This document shows, one piece after another, positions 25,183 through 34,144 of a stretch of 64,000 nt of DNA (position 1 is its first letter; each line of letters opens with the position of its first letter). The notes beneath the pieces are model-generated. The model was not told the origin of the DNA and searched no databases. It was given only the letters and a program-made list of their open reading frames with translations. Both the position numbers and the translations under genes were made by a program. The stretch is from Methylovulum sp. (GTDB lineage Bacteria; Pseudomonadota; Gammaproteobacteria; Methylococcales; Methylomonadaceae), in contig NZ_JAQTZU010000001.1 of NCBI RefSeq assembly GCF_028687615.1, positions 124,001 through 188,000 of the forward strand. The letters are read 5' to 3'.

Positions 25183-26688
25183 ATGATAAAGCTGTTAAAA
25201 ATACTCGGATTGCTTGCGTGTTATCTCCCTGCCCTCCTTTTTGCAGCTCCGCTGTCCGGCGAAGACATCAAATGGCTTAACCGCGTGACTTACGGTATCG
25301 ACAACGTCACATTAAATGCTTATGTCACTGAAGGCAGGGCGGGATACCTGAAAAGGCAATTGGACAACCGCGTCGATGACCGCCTGCCCGCCAGGGTTGC
25401 AGAGTTGATAGGCGGGATGCGTATTTCCACCGAACCCGTAAAAATGACGGTATCCGCTTTTCAGGAAGCACACAAACGCTTGAAAAGTTTACCCGTTGAG
25501 CAACGGAACGAGCTGAAAAAAGCAACCAACCAACCGCTCAACCAACGTATCAATGAAACCATGCAACGGCATCTGCTCAGGGCCATGTATTCGCCAGCGC
25601 AAATTAAAGAGCAATTGGTCTGGTTTTGGTTTAATCATTTCAATGTCTCTAAAGATAAAGGGGCATTGAATAAGATACTGGTGTCCGACTATGAAGAACG
25701 CGCCATACGGCCCTATGTGCTCGGCAAATTCCGCGATTTGCTGATGGCGACCTTACGCCATCCTGCCATGTTGGTTTATTTGGACAATGTCCAAAATGCC
25801 AACGGCAAAATTAACGAAAACTATGCCCGCGAACTGATGGAACTGCACACCCTGGGCGTCGATGGAGGCTACTCGCAACAAGATGTGCAGGAATTGGCGC
25901 GTATCCTGACTGGCGCGGGCATGAATTGGACGGACAACTATCCTAGGTTGAACGCCAAACTCGAAACCTATTACCTGCATGACGGCGGGTTTGAATTTAA
26001 TCCTAAACGCCATGATTTCGGCGAGAAACTTTTTCTCGGCAAAAAAATTGCCGGCAACGGGTTTGCCGAAATTGAACAAGTGGTCGATATGTTGGCGCGC
26101 CATCCATCGACAGCACGGTTTATCAGCACTAAGCTGGCGATGTTTTTTGTTGCCGATGTGCCGCCGCCGGATTTGGTCGGACGTATGGGCAAAGCTTTTC
26201 TGGCTAGCGATGGTGACATCTCCGCCACCTTGCGCGTCTTGTTCGATTCCAAAGAATTTATCGCATCGCTAGGCAGCAAGGCCAAAGACCCCTTGCATTA
26301 TATCGTCTCGGCCCTACGTTTTGCCTACGAGGACCGCCCCATTTCGGATATGCTCCCGGCCATCCATTGGCTGATCAACTTGGGCGAACCCTTGTATAGC
26401 CATCCCACCCCGGATGGCTACGGCATGAACGAAAAAGACTGGCTAAGCCCTGAGCAATTGACCCGACGTTTTGAAATCGCCAAAATCATCGCTAGCGGCA
26501 AAGCCAAATTGACCGGCGGTGACGTAGACCCCAAAACGCTGGTCACGCCGGTATTGGCAAACAAATTGTCTTATCAGGCATTGGAGCCTAGTTTGTCGGT
26601 ACAAACCAAAAACGCCCTGGCAAAATCGGTGTCCCAGCCAGAATGGAACACCTTTTTCCTGTCATCGCCAGAATTTCTTTACCGCTAG
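25183..26688 (+). CDS. DUF1800 family exported protein
   Basis: A 501-residue protein; ATG 25183 is preferred over the in-frame GTG 25177 because GAGG (25174-25177) then lies 5 bases before it. It has a signal peptide (LLACYLPALLFAAPLSG) and the DUF1800 features WLNRVTYGI, YSPAQIKEQLVWFWFNHFNVS, ENYARELMELHTLGVDGGY, HDFGEKLFLGK and TPDGYGMNEKDW. DUF1800 genes are regularly paired with DUF1501 genes, as here (next gene 9 bases away). The pair is found in many soil and water bacteria; its biochemical function is not established. Confidence 0.85.
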   Translation: MIKLLKILGLLACYLPALLFAAPLSGEDIKWLNRVTYGIDNVTLNAYVTEGRAGYLKRQLDNRVDDRLPARVAELIGGMRISTEPVKMTVSAFQEAHKRLKSLPVEQRNELKKATNQPLNQRINETMQRHLLRAMYSPAQIKEQLVWFWFNHFNVSKDKGALNKILVSDYEERAIRPYVLGKFRDLLMATLRHPAMLVYLDNVQNANGKINENYARELMELHTLGVDGGYSQQDVQELARILTGAGMNWTDNYPRLNAKLETYYLHDGGFEFNPKRHDFGEKLFLGKKIAGNGFAEIEQVVDMLARHPSTARFISTKLAMFFVADVPPPDLVGRMGKAFLASDGDISATLRVLFDSKEFIASLGSKAKDPLHYIVSALRFAYEDRPISDMLPAIHWLINLGEPLYSHPTPDGYGMNEKDWLSPEQLTRRFEIAKIIASGKAKLTGGDVDPKTLVTPVLANKLSYQALEPSLSVQTKNALAKSVSQPEWNTFFLSSPEFLYR

Positions 26689-26697
26689 GAGACCCTC

Positions 26698-27888
26698 ATG
26701 AACCGTCGATTATTTCTACAATCATTAGCGGCGGCAAGCGGGATGCTGGCCTTTCGTTCCAATTTTTGGGCCGCCCCCGCTAGCGATGCACGTTTTTTAC
26801 TGGTGTTTTTGCGTGGCGGCTACGATGCCGCCAATATTTTAATCCCCCATAGCAGCGATTTTTATTATCAGGTACGTCCGCAAATCGCCATAGCCAAACC
26901 TGATCCTGCCAACATCCATGCCGCCCTGCCGATTAATGCCGATTGGGGTTTGCATCCGGCCTTAAAAACCAGTGTATGGCCTTTGTTTCAACAAGGCCAA
27001 GCCGCGTTTATCCCCTTTGCCGGTACTGACGATTTATCGCGCAGCCATTTTGAAACCCAGGACAGCATTGCGTTTGGCCAACCCTTAACCGGGCCCAAAG
27101 ACTACCGCTCCGGCTTTTTGAACCGCTTAGCCGGTGTGTTGTCCGGCCGCCATGCCGTTAGCTTCACCGATGATTTGCCAATCATTTGCAAGGGGGAGGC
27201 GACAATTCCCAATATTTCCCTTAAAAAACACGGCAAACCTGTGTTTGCCGGACGGCAGGCAGATATTTTGTCGGAAATGTATAAAGGTCGTGCCCTCAAC
27301 ACCTATGTCCAAGAAGGCATGGAATTGCGTGCGGAAGTCGCCCAGGATTTAGAACAGGAAATGATCCAGGCCAACCGTGGCGCCATCCCATCCAAAGGCT
27401 TTGAAGACGAAGCCCAACGCATGGCGCATTTGATGCGTGATAAATTCAACATCGGTTTTGTCGATATTGGCGGCTGGGACACCCATCTTAACGAAGGCGG
27501 CGCAGAAGGCCAGCTTGCCAATAAAATCGGCAGCCTGGGAAATGGCCTGGCGGCCTTCGCCACGGCGATGGGGCCATTGTGGCAAAAAACCACCGTGCTG
27601 GTCATCTCCGAATTTGGCCGGACATTTCGGGAAAATGGCAATCGCGGCACTGACCACGGTCATGGCACAGTGTACTGGGTACTGGGCGGCGGCATCAAAG
27701 GCAAACGCGTGGTCGGTGAACAACTGCGCGTCGAACAGAAAAACTTGTTTCAAGACCGCGACTATCAGGTATTGAACGAGTACCGCAACATTATGGGCGG
27801 ATTATTCCAAGCCCAATTTGGCTTGTCCGCCAAGCAAGTGCAAACCGTGTTTCCGAACACCAAACCTGTGCAGTTGGGCTTGTTGTAA
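26698..27888 (+). CDS. DUF1501 family protein with Tat signal
   Basis: A 396-residue protein with an N-terminal twin-arginine-like signal (NRRLFLQSLAAASGMLAF). The DUF1501 domain, related to sulfatase/alkaline-phosphatase-fold proteins, shows FLRGGYDAANILIPH, DDLSRSHFETQDS, FVDIGGWDTHLNEGG, LVISEFGRTFRENGN and TDHGHGTVYWVLGG; the Asp/His residues in the last three are candidate metal ligands. It is cotranscribed with the DUF1800 gene. Export by Tat suggests a folded metal-containing periplasmic enzyme. Confidence 0.85.
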   Translation: MNRRLFLQSLAAASGMLAFRSNFWAAPASDARFLLVFLRGGYDAANILIPHSSDFYYQVRPQIAIAKPDPANIHAALPINADWGLHPALKTSVWPLFQQGQAAFIPFAGTDDLSRSHFETQDSIAFGQPLTGPKDYRSGFLNRLAGVLSGRHAVSFTDDLPIICKGEATIPNISLKKHGKPVFAGRQADILSEMYKGRALNTYVQEGMELRAEVAQDLEQEMIQANRGAIPSKGFEDEAQRMAHLMRDKFNIGFVDIGGWDTHLNEGGAEGQLANKIGSLGNGLAAFATAMGPLWQKTTVLVISEFGRTFRENGNRGTDHGHGTVYWVLGGGIKGKRVVGEQLRVEQKNLFQDRDYQVLNEYRNIMGGLFQAQFGLSAKQVQTVFPNTKPVQLGLL

Positions 27889-28475
27889 GGGTTTTGTTAA
27901 AAATTGATGTGACGCATCTGTCCACGAAAGACACGAAAAAGAGTCACTGACGCCATCGTGGGCGGATAAACCGCAACTTGAAATGACTCCCACTTAAGGA
28001 ATGTGCATAAAATAATTTCCGCACCGGCTTGTCAGACCTGTCAGGTTTTGAAAACCTGACAGGTCTTGATCCGCGAATTTATTCCATGCACATTCCTAAC
28101 CTTTTTCCGCTTTGCAAGCCCTCATAAACAAGTTGTGGTTTCTTTCCGGGCCGATTTTATGGCAACAAATTATGCCCGGTTTATGCCCGGAGGATACCCT
28201 GCCCAAGAAACCGAAAACTTGACCATTCAAAACCTAATAAATGATCAGGTTTTTTCGTATTTTTCGTGGATAGCAATTCAGGAACAATGGCTTAACGATT
28301 TTATAAATTTCAACTACTTAAATTTGTTATCAACTATTTCTAACCCGCCTTCGCGGCAGTTTAAATAATTTCTTGCCGGCCTTGTATCCCGTGTAAAATA
28401 GTTCCAGAAATGTCCTAAAATGATTTCCACTGGTTTCAAAAATCCTCAATAAAACAAACACTTTCACATCCCCTG
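27889..28475. other. Intergenic region filled by nested repeats
   Basis: The 587 bases between the DUF1501 gene and the glucan synthase hold a family H element (arms near 27918-27944 and 28250-28272) into which a family A element (27994-28099) appears to be inserted. Bases 28100-28249 and 28273-28475 show no gene; the short open frames have no family features. Confidence 0.5.
27994..28099. repeat. TIR element family A, copy 2
   Basis: The ends GGAATGTGCATAAAATAA (27998-28015) and TTATTCCATGCACATTCC (28079-28096) are inverted copies, and the centre is the same GACCTGTCAGGTTTTGAAAA palindrome as in copy 1 at 7178-7282. The two copies share almost their whole length. The flanks are TTAA and TAA. 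Confidence 0.7.
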
Positions 28476-31082
28476 ATGAAAACAAAAATAGTTACTGTAT
28501 TGGCACTCACCTTGCTGGTCATGATCAATTTCAGCATTTGGAGCTTTGTCAACAACCCCTTGCAATTACAGACGTGGACAAAAACCACGATGGGCTTGAC
28601 TTACGATCCCACCCGCAAAACGGATGATCCCCGTGACAATATCTTTATTAAAGAAGAAGATATTGACAAAGATTTGGCCTTGTTGGAGAACAAAGTCCAC
28701 GCCATCCGTACTTACAGTATGTTGCGGGGCCAAAACAAGATCCCCGAAATCGCCGCCAAACACAATTTGAACGTGACGATGGGCGCGTGGATAGACGGCA
28801 ATCTGGAAAAGAACCGCCAGGAGCTGGAAACCCTGATTAACGTCAGCCGCCAGAACAACCCCAAAATCATCCGCGTCATGGTCGGCAACGAGGTCATGTT
28901 GCGGGCCGATATTCCTGAAGATGCGTTGATTGAATATATCCGCGAAGTTAAAAAACGTAACTGGCGTCCGGTCAGCACCTCCGAAACCTGGGCCCAATGG
29001 CTGAAACATCCCAAATTGGCTGCGGAAGTCGATTTTATCGCCGTACATATCCTGCCGTATTGGGAAGGCATCGCCGCCGAGGATGCGGTGGACTATATTT
29101 TTGACCGCTATCATGAGGTACAAAAAGCCTATCCCGACAAGCCCGTCATCATCACCGAATTGGGTTGGCCTTCCGATGGCCAACCCGCCCGCCACGCCAC
29201 GGCATCGGTGTCCAACCAAGCTAAAGTCTTGCGCGAATTCTTAAACCGCGCCGACCAGGAAAAAGTCACTTATTACATTGTTGAAGCCTTTGACCAACCG
29301 TGGAAACAATCCATCGAAGGTTCGGCAGGCGCTTATTGGGGTGTTTTCAATGCCGACCGGCAAGCGAAATATCCTATGGACGGCGATGTCCTGACCTTGC
29401 CAAGCTGGGGCAACTGGGCAATGGCGGCGGCGATATTGAGTGCGGCGTTGATGGCCTTGTTCTTGTTGACCCGCCGGAGCATGAAATTACCCGGCATGGT
29501 GTTTTTTGGCCTGATCACCAACTTGGCGGTATCGACTATTTTCTGGTCGCTGTCGATAGGCGCACAACAATACCAAACGCCGCTGACCATCCTGTTCTGG
29601 GTGGTGTTGATTTTGATGCAAATACTCGCGGCGATTATTTTGCTGATCGAATCACTGGAAATTGCCGAGATTATCTGGCACCGCAAAACCGCCCGCACCT
29701 TCCAGCCGCTCACGCCATCGCCGGAATTTAAGTATCCCAAAGTCTCCCTGCATTTGCCCATCCATAACGAACCGCCGATGATGGTGCGCAAGACCTTGGA
29801 AGCCTTGGCAAAAGTCGATTATCCCAATCTGGAAGTGCTGGTGATGGACAACAACACCAAAGACCCTGCCGTTTGGGAACCCGTTAGAGATGATTGTGAA
29901 CGGCTGGGGTCGATGTTCCGGTTCTTCCATTTGGAAAATTGGCCCGGCTTTAAGGCGGGGGCGATCAACCATGCGTTGGAGCAAACCGCCGCCGATGCGG
30001 AAATCATCGCCGTCATCGACAGCGATTATATTTTGTCGCCGGATTGGCTGAACTGCATGGTGCCGTATTTTGATAATGAAAACGTCGGTTTCGTGCAATC
30101 GCCGCAAGATTACCGCGACCGCCAGCAAAGCACATTCAAAGACATTTGCTACTGGGAATATGCCGGATTCTTCAACATCGGCATGGTGCAGCGCAACGAG
30201 TACAACGCCATCATCCAACATGGCACGATGACCATGATCCGCAAATCGGCGTTGCTGGAAGTCGGGCGTTGGTCGGAATGGTGTATTTGTGAGGACAGCG
30301 AATTGGGTCTGCGCCTGTATGAAGCCGGTTATGATTCGGTTTACGTCAAAGATTCGTTCGGTCGCGGCCTGATGCCGGACACTTTCTCCGGTTATATGAC
30401 GCAACGTTTCCGCTGGGTGTATGGCGCGATGCAAATCATCAAAGCCCATTGGCGCAGTTTCTTGCCAACCAAAAAATCCCCGCTCACCGCCGCGCAACGT
30501 TATTATTTTGTTGCGGGTTGGTTACCGTGGTTTTCGGATGCGTTGGCCTTGGTGTTCACCGTCACCAGTTTGCTGCTGACCGCGATCATCGTCTACGATC
30601 CCATCCACAGTGAATTGCCGATCAACGCCTTCTTGCTGCCCACTATCGGCCTGTTCACGTTCAAAGTCTTGCGCGGGCTGTGGTTGTACCAGGCGCGTGT
30701 CCCGTGTTCGTTCTGGCAATCTTTGGGTGCGGCTTTGACCGGTTTATCGCTGACCCATACCGTCGCCAAAGGCACTTGGCAAGGCTTGCTCACGTCCGGC
30801 AAGCCATTCATGCGCACCCCCAAGTATGAAAAACAAGGCCCCTTGTTCGCCGGCATGATGGTCATCAGGCAGGAAGTGATTTTGCTGCTGTTTTTGGGCC
30901 TGGCGATTTTCGCTATGGCTTCGCTGGAGCACTTTGACAATCTCAGCGGACGGTTGTGGATTTCGATCCTGTCGGTACAAGCCGTGCCATATCTTGCCAC
31001 CCTGGCGACATTGTTGATCAGCATCGCCCCCCATTATGGTAAAAATGCCAAATTGGCTGAAGAGCTGGACGAAGAGGTGTGA
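28476..31082 (+). CDS. GH17-GT2 fusion, cyclic/linear beta-1,3-glucan synthase (NdvB-like)
   Basis: An 868-residue membrane protein. After one N-terminal span, residues about 40-290 form a GH17-like domain (MGLTYDPTR, AIRTYSMLRG, VGNEVMLR with the catalytic-type Glu, VHILPYWEG, ITELGWPSDG). Two or more spans follow (about 305-395), then a GT2 domain with HNEPPMMVRKTLEAL, VMDNNTKD, VIDSDYILSP, the acceptor/base region EDSELGLRLYEAGYDS and the QxxRW motif QRFRWVYG, and a C-terminal membrane bundle. Relatives in Pseudomonas (NdvB) make periplasmic beta-1,3-glucans. The gene stands alone and ends in a hairpin. Confidence 0.85.
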   Translation: MKTKIVTVLALTLLVMINFSIWSFVNNPLQLQTWTKTTMGLTYDPTRKTDDPRDNIFIKEEDIDKDLALLENKVHAIRTYSMLRGQNKIPEIAAKHNLNVTMGAWIDGNLEKNRQELETLINVSRQNNPKIIRVMVGNEVMLRADIPEDALIEYIREVKKRNWRPVSTSETWAQWLKHPKLAAEVDFIAVHILPYWEGIAAEDAVDYIFDRYHEVQKAYPDKPVIITELGWPSDGQPARHATASVSNQAKVLREFLNRADQEKVTYYIVEAFDQPWKQSIEGSAGAYWGVFNADRQAKYPMDGDVLTLPSWGNWAMAAAILSAALMALFLLTRRSMKLPGMVFFGLITNLAVSTIFWSLSIGAQQYQTPLTILFWVVLILMQILAAIILLIESLEIAEIIWHRKTARTFQPLTPSPEFKYPKVSLHLPIHNEPPMMVRKTLEALAKVDYPNLEVLVMDNNTKDPAVWEPVRDDCERLGSMFRFFHLENWPGFKAGAINHALEQTAADAEIIAVIDSDYILSPDWLNCMVPYFDNENVGFVQSPQDYRDRQQSTFKDICYWEYAGFFNIGMVQRNEYNAIIQHGTMTMIRKSALLEVGRWSEWCICEDSELGLRLYEAGYDSVYVKDSFGRGLMPDTFSGYMTQRFRWVYGAMQIIKAHWRSFLPTKKSPLTAAQRYYFVAGWLPWFSDALALVFTVTSLLLTAIIVYDPIHSELPINAFLLPTIGLFTFKVLRGLWLYQARVPCSFWQSLGAALTGLSLTHTVAKGTWQGLLTSGKPFMRTPKYEKQGPLFAGMMVIRQEVILLLFLGLAIFAMASLEHFDNLSGRLWISILSVQAVPYLATLATLLISIAPHYGKNAKLAEELDEEV

Positions 31083-31415
31083 TTTAATGCCTTCGGCTTG
31101 GTGAAACGTTGGGGCAAGTTTTACAAACAGGCGTGGAACGGGCTTAAAAACCCGTTCCGGCTAGTTTAACGATGTATTAAAAGATCAAGCTTCGTTTTTT
31201 CCGCCCGCTTTGTCCTTCCGCCCCCCTATTTTTTAACATCGGAATATCAAGGTAATACAGGGGCTTAACGCCATCTTACCATCCCTTCTTTAAACACTGG
31301 ACATCCCGCCTTTAACACACTTAGCTTTGGCGCCATCCCGTTCCGCCCGACAAACACAACCCCAGCCGTCGCCGCCATATCACCAGACAATCCATCACAT
31401 AGCGCGTAACTTGAC
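31083..31415. other. Intergenic region with one hairpin
   Basis: Apart from the hairpin at 31135-31158, the 333 bases before ureE show no gene or recognised repeat. A 116-codon minus frame (31265-31615) overlaps ureE and has no family features. Confidence 0.5.
31135..31158 (+). terminator. Hairpin after the glucan synthase gene
   Basis: GGAACGGG (31135-31142) and CCCGTTCC (31151-31158) form a perfect 8-bp stem around CTTAAAAA, 53 bases after the stop. No T-run follows, so it may act with Rho or only as an mRNA end. The GGAACGGG...CCCGTTCC motif also occurs near 7326-7346. Confidence 0.4.
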
Positions 31416-31847
31416 ATGTTGAAACTAACCGAACTCGCACCACCTGAAACCTTGGCTGATGATGTCCTGACTTTACCTTTTGAAGCCCGCCAAAAAAGCC
31501 GCTTGCCTGCTTGTACCGATGGTGGCGTAAAAGTCGGCTTGTTTTTACAGCGCGGGCAATATTTACGCTCCGGTGTCGTGTTGACGGGAACTGAAAAGTT
31601 TAACGTCATGATCAAGGCCGCGCCGGAATCTTTGTCGGTCGTCCATACTGACGATGCTTTGCTGTTTGCGCGGGCTTGTTACCATCTCGGCAACCGCCAT
31701 ATCGCCCTGCAAATTATGCCAGGCGAATTGCGGTTTTTGAGCGACCACGTCCTCGACCATCTGGTCGAAGGCTTAGGCTTAACTGTCACGCATGAAGACC
31801 TGCCCTTCGAACCCGAAGCGGGCGCGTATCACGGTCATGGCCACTGA
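31416..31847 (+). CDS. ureE: Urease accessory protein UreE
   Basis: A 143-residue nickel metallochaperone for urease activation. The N-terminal peptide-binding domain (LTLPFEARQKSRLPACTDGG split at Arg) includes the GVKVGLFLQRGQYLRSG barrel, and the C-terminal metal-binding domain shows YHLGNRHIALQI and LRFLSDHVLDHLV with the metal-site His. The C-terminus ends AYHGHGH, a short His-rich nickel-binding tail. It overlaps ureF by 11 bases. Confidence 0.93.
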   Translation: MLKLTELAPPETLADDVLTLPFEARQKSRLPACTDGGVKVGLFLQRGQYLRSGVVLTGTEKFNVMIKAAPESLSVVHTDDALLFARACYHLGNRHIALQIMPGELRFLSDHVLDHLVEGLGLTVTHEDLPFEPEAGAYHGHGH

Positions 31848-32511
31848 CCTGGCTTTATTGCGTTTGCTGCAACTGGCCAGCCCTGGCTTGCCGATTGGCA
31901 TGTACAGCTATTCGCAAGGCTTGGAGCGGGCGGTGGATGATGGTTTGCTCAACACCGCCGAAACCGCCCGTGAGTGGATCGGCGGCGTGTTGCAGCAAAG
32001 CATGACGCGGGTGGATGTGCCGGTTTTATTCCGACTGTTTGCCGCATGGCAAAACCACGACCACGCGGCGGTGACACACTGGAGCAAAACCCTGGCCGCT
32101 TGCCGCGAAACCAGCGAGTTACGAGCGGAAGATAGGCAAACCGGACAGGCCTTGGCAAAATTATTGGTCAAACTGGACCTGCCGGAGGCGGAAGCCTGGC
32201 AACGCCAACCCGAAACCACATTGGCAACGCTATTCAGCCTCGCCGCCGCGCGTTGGGGCATAGACCTGCGCCATGCCGCGATGGGCTATATCTGGGGCTG
32301 GCTGGAAAACCAAGTGTTGTGTGCCGTCAAACTCGTGCCGCTAGGACAGGTCGCCGGACAGCAATTATTGCAAGCCTTGGCGACGCAAATCCCCGCGCAA
32401 GTCGATGCGGCGGCGTTGATTGATGATGACGGCATTGGCGGCAGTGCGTTTGGCTTGGCTTTGGCAAGTAGCCGCCATGAAATGCAATATTCACGCTTGT
32501 TTCGGTCTTGA
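31837..32511 (+). CDS. ureF: Urease accessory protein UreF
   Basis: A 224-residue all-helical protein that works with UreG and UreD/H in GTP-dependent nickel insertion. The start at ATG 31837 (MATDLALLRLLQLASPGLPIG) is preferred; the frame opens earlier at 31792 inside ureE. Family motifs include SPGLPIGMYSYSQGLE near residue 14, ETSELRAEDRQTG near 88 and the C-terminal DDDGIGGSAFGLALASSRHE. It lies between ureE and ureG; a palindromic element separates it from ureG. Confidence 0.93.
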   Translation: MATDLALLRLLQLASPGLPIGMYSYSQGLERAVDDGLLNTAETAREWIGGVLQQSMTRVDVPVLFRLFAAWQNHDHAAVTHWSKTLAACRETSELRAEDRQTGQALAKLLVKLDLPEAEAWQRQPETTLATLFSLAAARWGIDLRHAAMGYIWGWLENQVLCAVKLVPLGQVAGQQLLQALATQIPAQVDAAALIDDDGIGGSAFGLALASSRHEMQYSRLFRS

Positions 32512-32525
32512 GAATGAATTGCTAA

Positions 32526-32602
32526 TGTAGGATGGACTGACACAAGAGAACCCATCATCACCAACAAACTCATAATGGGTTTCGTACCTCAGCCCATCCA
32601 CG
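32526..32602. repeat. GTAGGATGGGCTG palindrome (family E), copy 1
   Basis: GTAGGATGGACTGACAC (32526-32542) and the inverted CTCAGCCCATCCAC (32588-32601) flank a centre with AACCCATC...ATGGGTT. It lies in the ureF-ureG intergenic space and may form a large hairpin in the operon mRNA. Other copies are at 35861-35936 and 51731-51809. Confidence 0.65.
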
Positions 32603-32627
32603 CAAACCCTAAATTAGGAATGTCCCC

Positions 32628-33254
32628 ATGAATGACAAACCCGTCTTAAGAATCGGCATCGGCGGCCCGGTCGGTTCCGGCAAAACCGCCTTGGTCGATG
32701 CCTTGTGCAAACGTATGCGTGGTCAATTTGAAATCGCCGTCGTCACTAACGATATTTACACCCGCGAAGACCAGCAATTTTTAATCCGTAGCCAAGCCTT
32801 GCCCGAAGAGCGGATTTTGGGCGTGGAAACGGGGGGATGCCCGCACACCGCCATCCGCGAAGATGCGTCGATGAATTTGGCGGCGGTCGATGAGTTGTGC
32901 GGACGCTGGGAGAACCTCGACTTCATCATGGTGGAAAGCGGCGGCGATAATTTGAGCGCAACGTTCAGCCCTGAGCTTGCCGACTTGACCATTTATGTGA
33001 TCGACGTCTCGGCGGGTGACAAAATCCCGCGCAAAGGCGGCCCCGGCATCACCCGCTCGGATTTGCTGGTCATCAATAAAATAGACCTCGCCCCTTATGT
33101 CGGCGCGTCTTTGGAAGTGATGGGCAGGGATGCAAAAAAAATGCGCGGCGAACGGCCTTTTGTGTTCAGTAATTTAAAAACAGGTACGGGGCTTGCCGAT
33201 ATTGAAGCGTTTATTATTGAAGCGGGGATGTTGGATACGGTGGTTGCCGAATAA
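32628..33254 (+). CDS. ureG: Urease accessory GTPase UreG
   Basis: A 208-residue SIMIBI GTPase of urease maturation. The P-loop [17 protein letters not shown] lies at about 9-25, the metal-binding motif region [12 protein letters not shown] with CPH near 72, [18 protein letters not shown] as switch and [11 protein letters not shown] (NKxD, near 146) as guanine-specificity motif. It completes ureEFG. The structural genes ureABC and ureD are not within the window. Confidence 0.95.
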   Translation: MNDKPVLRIGIGGPVGSGKTALVDALCKRMRGQFEIAVVTNDIYTREDQQFLIRSQALPEERILGVETGGCPHTAIREDASMNLAAVDELCGRWENLDFIMVESGGDNLSATFSPELADLTIYVIDVSAGDKIPRKGGPGITRSDLLVINKIDLAPYVGASLEVMGRDAKKMRGERPFVFSNLKTGTGLADIEAFIIEAGMLDTVVAE

Positions 33255-33383
33255 TTTTGAGTGCGACGACAATGTTAGGCATTGTTGTTGTACCGAAAGC
33301 CGCCAGTTCATTAAACCATCAAACCAACGTGATTCGCGGCAGTCCAGGCGGAGCGCACTAAATGGGCGCCCGCCTAGCCATCT

Positions 33384-33956
33384 TTATCGCGGAAGATACT
33401 TGTATTTCTCTATCAGGGATTTGACCTGGCGACGGTCAATTGAAGGCTTTTTAGTGAATACACCCAGCGTATCGACTTCAACCTGGGTCTCCAGAAACGA
33501 CAGCACGATGTGGTAATGCGGGCGGTTCCAAAAATCGTGGATCAGGATCTTGCAGTTTTCGGGCGTGTTCAATATGGTGTTGAGCGTACAGGCAACCCGG
33601 AAGCGTCCGTCTATCAAAACCAAATCATGCTCGCTTTTTTGCCGAAAAATGCGGAACGAATAATCCGGCCAAAGATGTTTTTTACAAAAACTGGCGGGAT
33701 AACCCCAATAAAACGTCTTGCCTATGTCAATGATATGGAACAGCAAACGTCCGGCGGATACCGCTTCGGAAATCACCGGATTGGGCTTTAAATTTTCATT
33801 GACAAATTCCACGGATGATTCAACCGAATCGATTTGTTTGATTGACGGTACGCTGGCGGCATACAAGGTGCTGGCTCCGGCGCCAAATTCCAGAAACTTC
33901 GTGGAGGTATCAATATGGCTGTGCAGGATGTCAAGTTCTGAGGCGGTCATGGTCAT
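33384..33956 (-). CDS. SAM-dependent methyltransferase-like protein
   Basis: A 190-residue protein with class I methyltransferase features: motif I FLEFGAGASTLYAA (near 22), a second acidic strand IDSVESSVEFV, LVLIDGRFRVACTL (near 112) and a following HDFWNRPHYHIV. The FGAGxSTL form is typical of small putative methyltransferases in surface-polysaccharide or glycosylation loci. No neighbouring pathway gives a substrate. It could also have lost methyltransfer activity. Confidence 0.6.
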   Translation of the reverse strand: MTMTASELDILHSHIDTSTKFLEFGAGASTLYAASVPSIKQIDSVESSVEFVNENLKPNPVISEAVSAGRLLFHIIDIGKTFYWGYPASFCKKHLWPDYSFRIFRQKSEHDLVLIDGRFRVACTLNTILNTPENCKILIHDFWNRPHYHIVLSFLETQVEVDTLGVFTKKPSIDRRQVKSLIEKYKYLPR

Positions 33957-34144
33957 GGCTTAACTCCCTGTATGCCGGTTAAGATGATGGGGTTTACGGA
34001 ATCTGTACATTATTGCTTTATTTGATATAAAAATCATATTTTTCAACCGGTTATAATACTTAATTATCCTTATCCCCAACCCGCTTTGGTACGGTGCTTA
34101 CTTTGTACCGCTTACTTTGTACAAAGCCCGACAAGCTGAAAATA

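Noticed and set aside
28066-28368. 100-codon plus frame after the DUF1501 gene
   Set aside because: It starts within a repeat element and has no family features or ribosome site.
29300-29731. 143-codon plus frame and long minus frames within the glucan synthase gene
   Set aside because: They overlap a gene with complete GH17 and GT2 motifs and are shadow frames.
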